Positions 1 to 7,552 of a stretch of DNA of 64,000 bases are shown here, one piece after another. The notes beneath the pieces are model-generated. The model worked only from the letters and a program-made list of their open reading frames with translations. It ran no database searches and had not been told where the DNA came from. This DNA comes from an uncultured Trichococcus sp. (GTDB taxonomy: Bacteria; Bacillota; Bacilli; Lactobacillales; Aerococcaceae), in contig NZ_OY760503.1 of assembly GCF_963663645.1 (NCBI RefSeq), positions 2,485,501 through 2,549,500 of the forward strand, given 5' to 3'. Position numbers and translations under genes: made by a program. Each line of letters begins with the position of its first letter. The stretch's first letter is position 1.

Positions 1-5
1 AACAC

Positions 6-43
6 GAGATTCCCCGTCAAAAGACATTTTGGCGGGGAATCTC
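6..43. other. 17-bp hairpin at the window edge
   Basis: An 11-bp perfect inverted repeat (GAGATTCCCCG ... CGGGGAATCTC) extends inward through a G.U pair and five more pairs to a GACA tetraloop. The duplex is complete only as plus-strand RNA. No T-run follows on either strand, so it is not a clear intrinsic terminator. It lies downstream of the minus-strand rqcH stop. Nothing else is recognisable before position 204. Confidence 0.5.
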
Positions 44-203
44 ACTCAAAATCATAGACACGAACCCTTGTCCCCAGACCAGACAATCATACCAACAAAC
101 CACAAAGAAGAAGCTGCCTCATTTCGAGACAGCCTACTCATTGCGCGCTTCGGGAGAAGCGTGCTTTGTATTATCGATCTTGCGACACCACGGAAACCTT
201 CTC

Positions 204-1907
204 TCAATCAGCCTTCAGCGTCCGGACCAATTCCTTATCCGGCGTCACATAAAGGGTTTTTTGGCCTTCGTAGATGACGAAGCCGGGTTTCGCGCCGTTT
301 GGTTTGCGGATGTTCTTGACCGCAACGTAGTCGACAGGGACGTTCGAAGAATTCTGGAACTTGGAATAATAGGCGGCCAAGCTCGCCGCTTCAAAGAGTG
401 TCTCTTCGGAAGGGTGATTGCTTTCGATGATGACATGCGAACCGGGTATGTTTTTCGCATGCAGCCAAATATCCGATTTTTTTGCCGTCTTCAGCGTCAA
501 TTGGTCGTTCTGCACATTATTCTTTCCGATCAGGATGGTCGTGCCGTCCGATGACAGGAATTTGTGGGGCTTGCTGGTTTTGTGCTTTTTCTGTTTACCT
601 TTGTACTTTTTCTTCAAATATCCGGATTCGCGCAGCTCGTCCTTTATGTCCTCCAAGTCCTGCGGATCGGAGAGTTGGATCAGCGTTTCGATGGATTCCA
701 GATACTCGTTCTCCGCATGGGTCTGCTCGATCTGCTCATTCACGTATGTGACGGCAGTGGTGAGCTTCTGATATTTGGAAAAGTATTTTTGGGCATTCTG
801 GGAAGGGGTCAGCGCTGGATTCAAAGCAATCGTGATCGGATTCTCATCATCGTAGAAGTTGTTGAGCGTCACTTCCAGATCGCCTTTTTTCATTTGATGC
901 AGATAGGCCGTCAAGATCTCTCCCTTGATCCGGTAGACATCAGCTTTTTCCGTCTCCAACAGCGTCTGGTCCAGCTTCTTCAGCTTCAGCTGGTTCTTCT
1001 TGCGTTCCGTGTTGACGATATGGAGCAGCTCGGAAGCCACTTGGTTGATGCGGTCCCGGGATGCTTTTTCATCATAGTAGGCGTCCAACAATTCGCTGAG
1101 GCTGTCGTAATGCCTTTTCTCTCCCGGAAGACTACGGAACGGGAAGGGGGTAAAATGTTGTTTCTTTGCGGATTCCTCGGTCAATGTCGGGATAGCTGTG
1201 TCCAGCTGTTGTTTAAATGCGAGAATCGCATCCGCTGCAGACAATCCATCCTGCTCCGTATAATAGCTGATTTCCATTGCGGAATCGCTGCCCAAGCCCT
1301 GAAAAGCTCCTTGCAGGGATTTGAACAGCGGTAATTCATCGCTGAATGTGGCCGCGACAGATGCCAGTTCCTCCTTGTCCATCTCAAAAGGGTTCGCTTT
1401 GTCCTGATGAGGCGGCAACCGATAGGCGACACCTGGATGCAATGGCCTGAAGCTGTTCTGGTAAAACGGCACATGCTTCAGGCAATCGATGATCATCCTG
1501 GTTTGCTTATCGATCAGGAAGATGTTGCTGTGGCGACCCATCAATTCGATGATCAATTCCATCTGGCGCTGGTCGCCGAGTTCATCGAAATTCCGGAACG
1601 AGAAAATGATAATCCGGTCATTGCCCAATTGTTTGATGTCTTCGATGTAGGCACCCTCTAGATTTTTGCGCAGCACCATACAAAAATTGGGCGCTGAATC
1701 AGGATTGGATAAGTTATCATTGATTACTTGTATCCGAGCGTAGGATGGGTGAGCCGATAGCAATACCCGTTTGTTTTTCCGATTTGCTCGTATGGTAAGA
1801 ATAATTTCGTGTTGAAACGGTTGATAGACCTTGCTGATCCTGCCGTTTTCCAGGTCGCGGTTCAATTCCTTGACCATGGCACGTGTAAATACACCATCAA
1901 AAGACAT
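204..1907 (-). CDS. rqcH: RqcH, ribosome quality control factor (NFACT/FbpA family)
   Basis: Bacterial Rqc2/NEMF homologue. In this family the protein binds stalled 50S-peptidyl-tRNA complexes and recruits tRNA-Ala to add C-terminal alanine tails; older names are fibronectin-binding protein A or Fbp54. The 567-residue length is typical. The N-terminal NFACT-N domain starts MSFDGVFTRAMVKEL and carries the D-R pair in GNDRIIIFSF. A charged helical middle region (about 280-430) fits the coiled coil, and the C-terminal NFACT-R domain has DIWLHAKNIPGSHVII. The ATG follows an AGGAGGTG ribosome site 5 bases upstream. It is monocistronic, with an extended -10 promoter just upstream. The stop is TGA, which shows TGA is a normal stop here. 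Confidence 0.93.
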   Translation of the reverse strand: MSFDGVFTRAMVKELNRDLENGRISKVYQPFQHEIILTIRANRKNKRVLLSAHPSYARIQVINDNLSNPDSAPNFCMVLRKNLEGAYIEDIKQLGNDRIIIFSFRNFDELGDQRQMELIIELMGRHSNIFLIDKQTRMIIDCLKHVPFYQNSFRPLHPGVAYRLPPHQDKANPFEMDKEELASVAATFSDELPLFKSLQGAFQGLGSDSAMEISYYTEQDGLSAADAILAFKQQLDTAIPTLTEESAKKQHFTPFPFRSLPGEKRHYDSLSELLDAYYDEKASRDRINQVASELLHIVNTERKKNQLKLKKLDQTLLETEKADVYRIKGEILTAYLHQMKKGDLEVTLNNFYDDENPITIALNPALTPSQNAQKYFSKYQKLTTAVTYVNEQIEQTHAENEYLESIETLIQLSDPQDLEDIKDELRESGYLKKKYKGKQKKHKTSKPHKFLSSDGTTILIGKNNVQNDQLTLKTAKKSDIWLHAKNIPGSHVIIESNHPSEETLFEAASLAAYYSKFQNSSNVPVDYVAVKNIRKPNGAKPGFVIYEGQKTLYVTPDKELVRTLKAD

Positions 1908-1944
1908 GAGAACACCTCCTAGTACATTTCAATATACGCCTTTC

Positions 1945-1953
1945 ATTATATCA
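1945..1953 (-). promoter_or_regulatory. rqcH promoter, extended -10
   Basis: On the minus strand the motif TGATATAAT (TGn plus a consensus TATAAT) lies about 37 bases upstream of the rqcH start codon. No good -35 element is visible, as is common for extended -10 promoters. Confidence 0.55.
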
Positions 1954-2007
1954 TATCATCTCCGGCGTCTGGCTTGTTTCTTCTTCGTGTCATATTAACG
2001 AACAAAA

Positions 2008-2127
2008 AAATAAACATAAGTTTCAAATGTTATGGAAATGTTAGGGTGAAGAAAAAATATGCGAAAAATTTCGGGGTTTTACTTTTATATTTCTGAAAAA
2101 AGGATATCCGAAAATAAACATATGTTC
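2008..2127. repeat. Two AAATAAACATA(A/T)GTT repeats
   Basis: AAATAAACATAAGTTT at 2008-2023 and AAATAAACATATGTTC at 2112-2127 are near-identical direct copies about 104 bases apart. Each is itself partly palindromic (AACATATGTT). They look like protein-binding sites, but no regulator is implicated. Confidence 0.4.
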
Positions 2128-2187
2128 CGAACGGCGATTTAAAAAAATGACCGGGCCTGATGTGGATCATCAATCCAGAAGGTTGGA

Positions 2188-2235
2188 GCTGAGTCCGGAT
2201 TGGATAAAGAATCCTCTGTGACTTGCACCCGTGCA
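2188..2235 (-). pseudogene. Relic of an rqcH paralogue (about 20 codons)
   Basis: Minus-strand translation gives ARVQVTEDSLSNPDSAPTFW, against ARIQVINDNLSNPDSAPNFC in the intact RqcH at about residues 58-77. Over 48 bases roughly 34 match by eye, and many differences fall at third codon positions. That suggests an old, once-selected duplicate rather than a fresh copy. Flanking translation loses the resemblance quickly and no start or extended frame survives. It lies about 280 bases upstream of rqcH, in the same orientation. Confidence 0.6.
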
Positions 2236-2380
2236 TTAAGACAAATGCCGGGTCCGAAAAAACGGATGTTCAGACGCCCAAGCGGGCAAGGACGTGTATG
2301 AAACAAAATACTGTTAGTTTACCAGCAGGACAAACAACATAGTGACATTTTAGTTCGTTTTTTTAATTTCTTGGATTTTA

Positions 2381-2487
2381 ATAAACACCTATGTATAATG
2401 TGTCCGATATCTCTCGCGAAAAACGTATGGAACCTGTGGATACAGTGTAAAAATAGTACGATTAAATGCTTATACATAAGTGTTTAC
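2381..2487. repeat. 18-bp inverted repeat pair
   Basis: ATAAACACCTATGTATAA at 2381-2398 and TTATACATAAGTGTTTAC at 2470-2487 are inverted copies matching at 16 of 18 positions, separated by 71 bases. A small CGGC/GCCG hairpin follows at once (about 2487-2500). The ends could be recombinase or transposase sites of a lost element, or operator sites. There is no coding evidence between them. Confidence 0.5.
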
Positions 2488-3139
2488 GGCGTTTTTTGCC
2501 GGGATTCTCAGCGCGACTGATTTCAAGAAATCCGTTCCATCAGATGACACTGCAGGACATTAATCCGGGACAGGGGGCAGGCTGGTTTTGGAAGCTGGGA
2601 ATTAAAAAGTAAATAAAATAACAATTAATGTTGCTTTTAAGATGAGGATGACTTATACTAAGAAAGTAATCGAAACATGGAAGCGGTTGCAACTCGATTG
2701 TCATCGTGTGTTTTTGAATGTCAGCACCATTATGATTGGAGCCCATCAAAATGGGGGCCTGCTGTTCGTTCATAACCACTGACAGAAAGTCATCAACTTT
2801 ACTTCATGCGGTGTTTCAGAAGAAAAGGCTTGCGATATCCAAACTGAATCCATCGCGACAACTGAACTTGGGGCTTGTCGCATATTACAAATCTCATTAC
2901 TGTTTGTGGTGAAGAGAAATAGCCTTGGGGGGATGGAGTACGTAATGGATGAATCAACAAGATTGCGAAGTATGGTGTTTTGCTCATTTTTTCATCAGCT
3001 GAATCAGCAAACGTGTACTGCCATTATTCAATGCATATCCATCCTTTATTCAGCACCCTTCGATTACACGTATACGCAGAATAGGTGAAATCATTTCGAA
3101 AGCCAACCTGAACTTCCCCCGAAGTTTTTTGGGACAATC

Positions 3140-3190
3140 AAAACAAAAAGCATGATCACAAGGTGGTTCCTTGATCATGCTTTTTGTTTT
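3140..3190. terminator. Strong bidirectional hairpin terminator
   Basis: A 19-bp perfect stem (3140-3158 with 3172-3190) has its A-rich 5' arm and T-rich 3' arm built into the ends (AAAACAAAAAGC ... GCTTTTTGTTTT), so it would terminate in both directions. No recognised gene ends into it from the left. Confidence 0.75.
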
Positions 3191-3246
3191 GCGGAAAGGA
3201 AACGGAAGGAAACATGAGAATACCTCATCTTTTTCTAATCCTACTC

Positions 3247-3275
3247 TTGACTTTGTTTTTCCCATTGGTTACTAT
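3247..3275 (+). promoter_or_regulatory. Promoter of the leader peptide/ABC operon
   Basis: TTGACT at 3247-3252, a 17-base spacer and TACTAT at 3270-3275 form a near-consensus vegetative promoter. The expected start is near 3282, about 25 bases before the leader peptide ATG. It lies between the terminator at 3190 and the attenuator. Confidence 0.75.
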
Positions 3276-3306
3276 TGAATTATCAAGCATAAAGGAGCAA
3301 TCAATC

Positions 3307-3369
3307 ATGTCAGCACATACACGCGTTTCCAAAGTGAATTTTTTCGATTGGCAAAGCCACGTGGAGTAG
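3307..3369 (+). CDS. 20-residue leader peptide
   Basis: A short reading frame begins MSAHTRVSKV and ends with a single Trp four codons before its last residue, then TAG. AAAGGAG sits 9 bases before the ATG, as strong a ribosome site as those of the full-length genes here, and the promoter is directly upstream. A small TGGC-AAA-GCCA hairpin overlaps the Trp codon. The position between a promoter and a set of mutually exclusive hairpins is that of a translated attenuator peptide. The signal it senses is unknown: tryptophan would suit the TrpXYZ-like importer downstream, but one Trp codon is weak evidence, and antibiotic-stalled leaders have the same layout. Confidence 0.65.
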   Translation: MSAHTRVSKVNFFDWQSHVE

Positions 3370-3409
3370 GTTGTTCTTTGTGACGTATTGATTGTCCGTA
3401 GATACAGCC

Positions 3410-3538
3410 TCAGATGAAACATCTGAACAGTATCTATGTGGATTACTAAAGATATTAAGCCGCCACATAGACAATATCGGTCTGTGTGGCGTTTTCTGTA
3501 TTCAGCCGCCATACTTGGTTCAGATGGCGGCTTTTTTA
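3410..3538 (+). promoter_or_regulatory. Transcription attenuator before the ABC/S66 operon
   Basis: Visible pairings: a TCAGATG-AAA-CATCTGA hairpin (3410-3426); stem A, TCTATGTGG (3433-3441) with CCACATAGA (3463-3471); stem B, 3461-3471 with 3481-3491 (11 bp with one T-G pair), followed by TTTTCT; and terminator C, AGCCGCCAT (3504-3512) with ATGGCGGCT (3524-3532), followed by TTTTTTA. Stems A and B share 3463-3471 and cannot coexist. AGCCGCCA also occurs at 3458-3465, offering a competing partner for the terminator arm. This is a classical attenuator arrangement, although stem A starts 64 bases after the leader stop. Confidence 0.7.
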
Positions 3539-3584
3539 TCACCTTTTTACAAAATAAGAAGCAGAAAAATTGGAGGAATCAGAA

Positions 3585-4628
3585 ATGAAAAAATTATTCA
3601 GAGCACGCGCAAGCATCTTGACCCTTATGGCAGCGACAGTATTGATGGCCTGCGGCAATACGGATGCCAATAATTCGGACACCTCTTCGGACGGTTCAGC
3701 GGCCAGCACCGCAGACAGCATCAATCCGGATTTGCCTTACATCGGCATCATGCAATTGACGACCCACCCGGCACTCGATCAGATCGGGGAAGGCATCATC
3801 GACCAATTGGAAGAAGCCGGCTATGTGGACGGGGAAACGGCAACGATCGATTTCCAGAATGCGCAAGGCGATCAGTCCAACATGCAGTCAATAGCGGAGC
3901 GGTTCGTTTCGAATGATGCTGATATCATGATCGGCATTGCTACCCCTGCGGCACAGGCGTTGGCGAATGCATCCAGCGATATTCCGATCATTTTGGGAGC
4001 CATCACGGATCCGGTGGCTGCCAGCCTTGTTGCATCATTGGAAGAACCGGGCGGCAACATCACCGGCGTCAGCGACAAAACTCCGGCACGCGATCAATTT
4101 GTTCTGATCCAGCAATTGCTTCCTGATGCAGAAACGATCGGTATCCTCTATTCGTCGGCAGAGGACAATTCAATCAGTTCCGCTAAAGAGGCTGAGGAAA
4201 TCGCCGCCTCATTAGGATTGAAGACAATCACGAAAACAGTCACTTCCACGAACGATATCGCGCAAGTCGCTGAAAGTCTTGCTTCTGAAGTGGATGCCAT
4301 CTATGTACCGACAGACAACACTATCGCAAGTGGTTTAGCAACACTTATCCCGGTAGCGGATGCCTACAATATTCCGGTGTTCCCTGCCGTGGACACGATG
4401 GTAGAAGAAGGCGGTTTGGCGACAATCGGTTTGAATCAATATGCGTTGGGTACGCAAACCGGCGCTGTGGCGGCTGATATCCTGGCTGGAGCCGATCCCG
4501 CCACTTATCCTGTACAATACGCGACCGGGATCCAACTGGTCATCAATCAAGCGAAAGCCGATCAATTGGGCATCACGATTCCCGATGATATCGCGCAGAA
4601 TGCCATCTTTGTAGGAGAAGGAGAGTAG
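3585..4628 (+). CDS. ABC transporter substrate-binding lipoprotein (TrpX-like)
   Basis: Extracytoplasmic solute-binding protein of the ABC_sub_bind family, 347 residues. The N-terminus has a Lys/Arg-rich stretch, a hydrophobic core and a lipobox LMAC with Cys23, so the protein is probably a lipid-anchored receptor. The next residues (Asn/Asp/Ser-rich) are a flexible linker; the mature domain begins near PYIGIMQLTTHPALD. ATG at 3585 is chosen because GGAGG precedes it by 9 bases and it gives a complete signal peptide. Streptococcal relatives (TrpXYZ) take up tryptophan, but substrate cannot be read from the sequence. It is the first gene of a four-gene operon controlled by the attenuator. Confidence 0.85.
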   Translation: MKKLFRARASILTLMAATVLMACGNTDANNSDTSSDGSAASTADSINPDLPYIGIMQLTTHPALDQIGEGIIDQLEEAGYVDGETATIDFQNAQGDQSNMQSIAERFVSNDADIMIGIATPAAQALANASSDIPIILGAITDPVAASLVASLEEPGGNITGVSDKTPARDQFVLIQQLLPDAETIGILYSSAEDNSISSAKEAEEIAASLGLKTITKTVTSTNDIAQVAESLASEVDAIYVPTDNTIASGLATLIPVADAYNIPVFPAVDTMVEEGGLATIGLNQYALGTQTGAVAADILAGADPATYPVQYATGIQLVINQAKADQLGITIPDDIAQNAIFVGEGE

Positions 4629-4633
4629 ACTGA

Positions 4634-5530
4634 ATGAATATGATTATTTCCGCCGTCTCCCAAGGGTTGCTTTGGAGTATTCTGGCACTGGGTTTATTTG
4701 TAAGTTTCCGCATTTTGGATTTGGCCGACATGACTACCGAGGGCGCGTTTCCCCTCGGTGCGGCTGTGGCTGTCCAAGCCATCACTTTAGGGGCCAATCC
4801 TTATATCGCAATTATATTTGCCATCATTGCCGGTAGTTCAGCCGGGCTGATCACTGGATTTTTGATCACAAAACTACAGATTCCCAGCCTTTTGGCAGGT
4901 ATTTTGACGATGACTGGTCTCTATTCCATCAACCTGCGCGTGATGGGGAGAGCGAACATCAGCCTGTTGGGCAAGGATACGATTTTCACAGTTTTCAAAA
5001 ACATGAATCTTCCCAGACATTTCGACACCATCACGTTGGGCTTGATGGTAGTCGTCCTGATCATTGGCCTCTACGTCATCTTTTTCAAAACGGAATTCGG
5101 TCAAGCTATCATCGCAACAGGTGACAACGAAGCGATGGCCCGATCGCTGGGCATTTCCACAAACACGATGAAAATCGTCGGCTTGATGATTTCGAACGGT
5201 ATCGTCGCATTGGCTGGATCCATCATCGCGCAGGACAATGGCTATGCCGACATCAGCATGGGGATCGGAACGATCGTCATCGGTCTTGCTTCCATCATCA
5301 TCGGTGAAGTACTGTTCACGAATGTCTCTTTCAAAATGCGATTGGTTTGCCTGATGTTAGGTTCGGTCCTGTACCGTCTGATTATGGTGATGGTATTGGA
5401 AGCGGGCATGAACCCGAATGACTTCAAGTTGATTTCAGCTGTATTGTTGACTTTCTTCTTGGCATTGCCGAAAATCAAGGAAACCTATTACATGTACTCA
5501 TTGCGGAAGAAGGTGAAGCGAAATGACTAA
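4634..5530 (+). CDS. ABC transporter permease (TrpY-like)
   Basis: Integral membrane permease of the branched-chain type (BPD_transp_2), 298 residues with about eight or nine hydrophobic segments. It starts 5 bases after the binding-protein stop and has a GAAGGAGAG ribosome site. The loop ATGDNEAMARSLGISTNTMK (about 159-178) matches the cytoplasmic coupling region (EAA-like) that contacts the ATPase. Its last 8 bases overlap the ATPase start (ATGACTAA), which implies translational coupling and an equal-stoichiometry complex. Confidence 0.88.
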   Translation: MNMIISAVSQGLLWSILALGLFVSFRILDLADMTTEGAFPLGAAVAVQAITLGANPYIAIIFAIIAGSSAGLITGFLITKLQIPSLLAGILTMTGLYSINLRVMGRANISLLGKDTIFTVFKNMNLPRHFDTITLGLMVVVLIIGLYVIFFKTEFGQAIIATGDNEAMARSLGISTNTMKIVGLMISNGIVALAGSIIAQDNGYADISMGIGTIVIGLASIIIGEVLFTNVSFKMRLVCLMLGSVLYRLIMVMVLEAGMNPNDFKLISAVLLTFFLALPKIKETYYMYSLRKKVKRND

Positions 5531-6317
5531 TCAGGAAGCGATGTTGACGATGTCACATGTCTCCAAAACGTTCTACCCTGGTTCACCCAATCAGGTCAAC
5601 GCCCTGCAGGACGTCAATCTGACAGTCAGACAAGGTGATTTTATCACTTTGGTCGGAGGCAACGGAGCCGGAAAATCAACTTTGTTGAACGCCATTTCCG
5701 GAAACTTCCTGCCTGACACAGGCGACATCATCGTAAACGGACAAAATGTTACATTTTTAAAAGAAGATAAACGCGCGCCATACATCAGCAGGGTCTTCCA
5801 AGATCCGAAAATGGGCACAGCCCCACGGATGACGGTGCAGGAAAATTTATCCTTGGCATACCGCCGAGGCCAAAAACGGACGTTGCGTTTCGGGACTTCG
5901 CATGAAGAAAAAGTATTCTTCAAAGAGGAACTGAAAAAATTGGGCTTAGGCCTGGAAAACCGGATGGGCTCAGAAATCGGGCTGTTGTCGGGTGGCCAGA
6001 GACAAGCCATCGCTTTGCTTATGGCAACAATGAAAAGACCGGACATTCTGCTGCTGGATGAACATACGGCAGCGCTGGATCCGAAAACGGCAAAATTGGT
6101 TCTGGAATTGACGAATCAACAAGTCATCGACAACAATCTGACCAGCATCATGATCACCCATAACCTGCAGGACGCCCTCCATTACGGAAATCGCATGCTG
6201 GTGCTGCACCACGGTCAAATCATGAAGGATTATGACGCTGAGATGAAAAAATCATTGACGCCCGAAAAAATATTTGCTGAACTTCAGGAGTTATCCATAC
6301 AGGACACTTTGGTCTGA
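5523..6317 (+). CDS. ABC transporter ATP-binding protein (TrpZ-like)
   Basis: 264-residue cytoplasmic ATPase that powers the importer. Walker A is GGNGAGKST (about 44-52), the signature is LSGGQRQ (about 154-160), Walker B ends ILLLDEHTAAL (about 174-184), and the switch His is in MITHNLQDA. All catalytic elements are intact. The start overlaps the permease stop by 8 bases. The nearest known relatives are the ATPases of TrpXYZ-type importers. Confidence 0.9.
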   Translation: MTNQEAMLTMSHVSKTFYPGSPNQVNALQDVNLTVRQGDFITLVGGNGAGKSTLLNAISGNFLPDTGDIIVNGQNVTFLKEDKRAPYISRVFQDPKMGTAPRMTVQENLSLAYRRGQKRTLRFGTSHEEKVFFKEELKKLGLGLENRMGSEIGLLSGGQRQAIALLMATMKRPDILLLDEHTAALDPKTAKLVLELTNQQVIDNNLTSIMITHNLQDALHYGNRMLVLHHGQIMKDYDAEMKKSLTPEKIFAELQELSIQDTLV

Positions 6318-6336
6318 CAGAAAGGTAGTGATCTTT

Positions 6337-7191
6337 ATGTGGCGTCCGGGAGATGCGATCGGCTTCATCAGCTGTTCGAACGGATTGGCGAATAGTGATC
6401 GCTCGCTGGAAATGGTTTCGTCGCTCAGACGGAAGTTAAAGGCTGATTTTGGCCTTGAGACCGTATTGAGTGATTCTCTTTTCCAGGATAAAGAGACACA
6501 GCAAACCGAGGCCCCTGCATCCCGTGCAGGGGCTTTGTTGTCCCTTTACTCCGACGCGAGCGTAAAAGCGATATTTGATTTGTCCGGCGGGGATTTGGCC
6601 AACGAAATATTGCCATATCTCGATTTTGAGATCATCAAAAATAATCAAAAACCCTACTTTGGCTATAGCGACAATACCGTTATCGTGAATGCCATCCAGG
6701 CTAAAACCGGCATCCAGAATATCCTCTATAATCCAAAGGTGCTCGCGAGTCAGGAGGAAGCCTTCCAGACTCAAGCCATCCATGATTTATCCAGCCGTAC
6801 TGATTCAGACTGGATCCGTACATTCGAAATAGCCGGTGACAACGCCTCTGAACAATCTTCGGCCGTTTTTGCAGGCGGGAACCTGCGCTGCTTGCTGAAG
6901 CTGGCAGGGACCCCCTATTGGCCGGAATTGGAAAACAAAGTGTTGGTCCTCGAATCAGCAGGCGGCAGGTACGAAGCGATGTGCAGCGGGTTGGCGCAAC
7001 TGGAACAATTGGGCGCGTTCGAAAAAATAAACGGTATGCTGATCGGACAATTCACGCAAATGGCTTTGGACGGGAAAAGGGCTGCTTTTCTGGCTGTATG
7101 CCGGAATTACGCTTCGCGGTACGGGTTCCCGTTGTGGGAAACAGCCTTCATCGGACATGATGACCGTTCCAAGCCGATCCGCATCGGTTGA
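6337..7191 (+). CDS. Peptidase S66 family protein (LdcA/MccF-like), C-terminally shortened
   Basis: Serine carboxypeptidase-type enzyme of family S66. Members trim L,D-bonds of murein tetrapeptides (LdcA) or inactivate peptidyl-nucleotide antibiotics (MccF). The triad is visible: Ser111 in FGYSDNT, Glu206 in LVLESAGG and His274 in FIGHDD. ATG at 6337 follows AAAGG, 19 bases after the ATPase stop, so it is the last gene of the operon. The protein has 284 residues and stops with TGA straight after PIRIG, where relatives usually run on through PxG into a final strand. The same frame continues GHWILLDGEKTP for 18 codons past the TGA, which looks like the missing tail. Function as LdcA or MccF is undecided. 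Confidence 0.8.
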   Translation: MWRPGDAIGFISCSNGLANSDRSLEMVSSLRRKLKADFGLETVLSDSLFQDKETQQTEAPASRAGALLSLYSDASVKAIFDLSGGDLANEILPYLDFEIIKNNQKPYFGYSDNTVIVNAIQAKTGIQNILYNPKVLASQEEAFQTQAIHDLSSRTDSDWIRTFEIAGDNASEQSSAVFAGGNLRCLLKLAGTPYWPELENKVLVLESAGGRYEAMCSGLAQLEQLGAFEKINGMLIGQFTQMALDGKRAAFLAVCRNYASRYGFPLWETAFIGHDDRSKPIRIG

Positions 7192-7244
7192 GGGCACTGG
7201 ATCTTGCTTGATGGAGAAAAAACACCGCATCGGCTTGGCCAGCA

Positions 7245-7273
7245 TTGACAAAAGCGCCTGTGCGCGTTATTAT
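7245..7273 (+). promoter_or_regulatory. pyr operon promoter
   Basis: TTGACA at 7245-7250, a 17-base spacer and TATTAT at 7268-7273 match the vegetative consensus closely. It lies immediately downstream of the S66 gene; the TGA that would end its read-through frame lies inside the -35 hexamer. Confidence 0.82.
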
Positions 7274-7299
7274 TTTAGCAACAGAATGAATTTCCTTTA

Positions 7300-7395
7300 A
7301 CGAGAGTCCAGAGAGACTACTAAGGAGCATATCAGGCGTACTGCGCCTTCATCATGACTTTATGCCCATTGTCTCTTTGACCATGGGCTTTTTTT
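7300..7395 (+). promoter_or_regulatory. PyrR-binding attenuator 1
   Basis: AGTCCAGAGAGACT at 7305-7318 matches the PyrR RNA-binding loop (ARUCCNGNGAGGYU type). It is followed by a terminator, GCCCAT (7364-7369) with ATGGGC (7383-7388) then seven T. The terminator loop GTCTCTTTGAC can pair with the PyrR loop AGAGAGAC, giving the expected antiterminator. When PyrR is charged with UMP it should favour termination. Confidence 0.82.
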
Positions 7396-7440
7396 CTGGA
7401 AATTTATCCTAGCGCACAATTTAATAGCGAATGTGAGACT

Positions 7441-7552
7441 TTAAGGGGGTCCTGTGAGGCCCGCAAGGTCACTAGATGGCCGCTCTGTATCCAAATCCGG
7501 GAGCGGCTGGCCTAGAACCTGAAGAGCTTACAAATTCTTCGGGTTCTTTTTG
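7441..7552 (+). promoter_or_regulatory. PyrR-binding attenuator 2
   Basis: A second PyrR-type loop, GGTCCTGTGAGGCC at 7448-7461, comes only 50 bases after terminator 1. A GCCGCTC/GAGCGGC stem follows, then a 12-bp terminator (7514-7525 with 7536-7547) and five T. The terminator ends 38 bases before the pyrB start. No gene separates the two attenuators. Confidence 0.8.

Larger units (their letters stand above)
1954..3246. other. Long intergenic region with relics and repeats
   Basis: About 1.3 kb without a convincing intact gene. It holds two AAATAAACATA-type repeats near 2008 and 2112, a short rqcH-like coding relic at 2188-2235, an 18-base inverted-repeat pair at 2381 and 2470, and a strong hairpin terminator at 3140-3190. 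Open frames here are short, have no good ribosome sites and resemble nothing I know. It could be a decayed mobile insertion or carry an unannotated RNA ending at 3190. Confidence 0.5.

Noticed and set aside
2678-2691. TGGAAGCGGTTGCA resembling a catabolite (cre) site
   Set aside because: Two mismatches to the consensus and no gene nearby to regulate.
3159-3171. AAGGTGGTTCC resembling a T-box core
   Set aside because: The sequence lacks the ACCGCG part and no stem I, specifier loop or AGTA features are upstream; it is the loop of an ordinary terminator.
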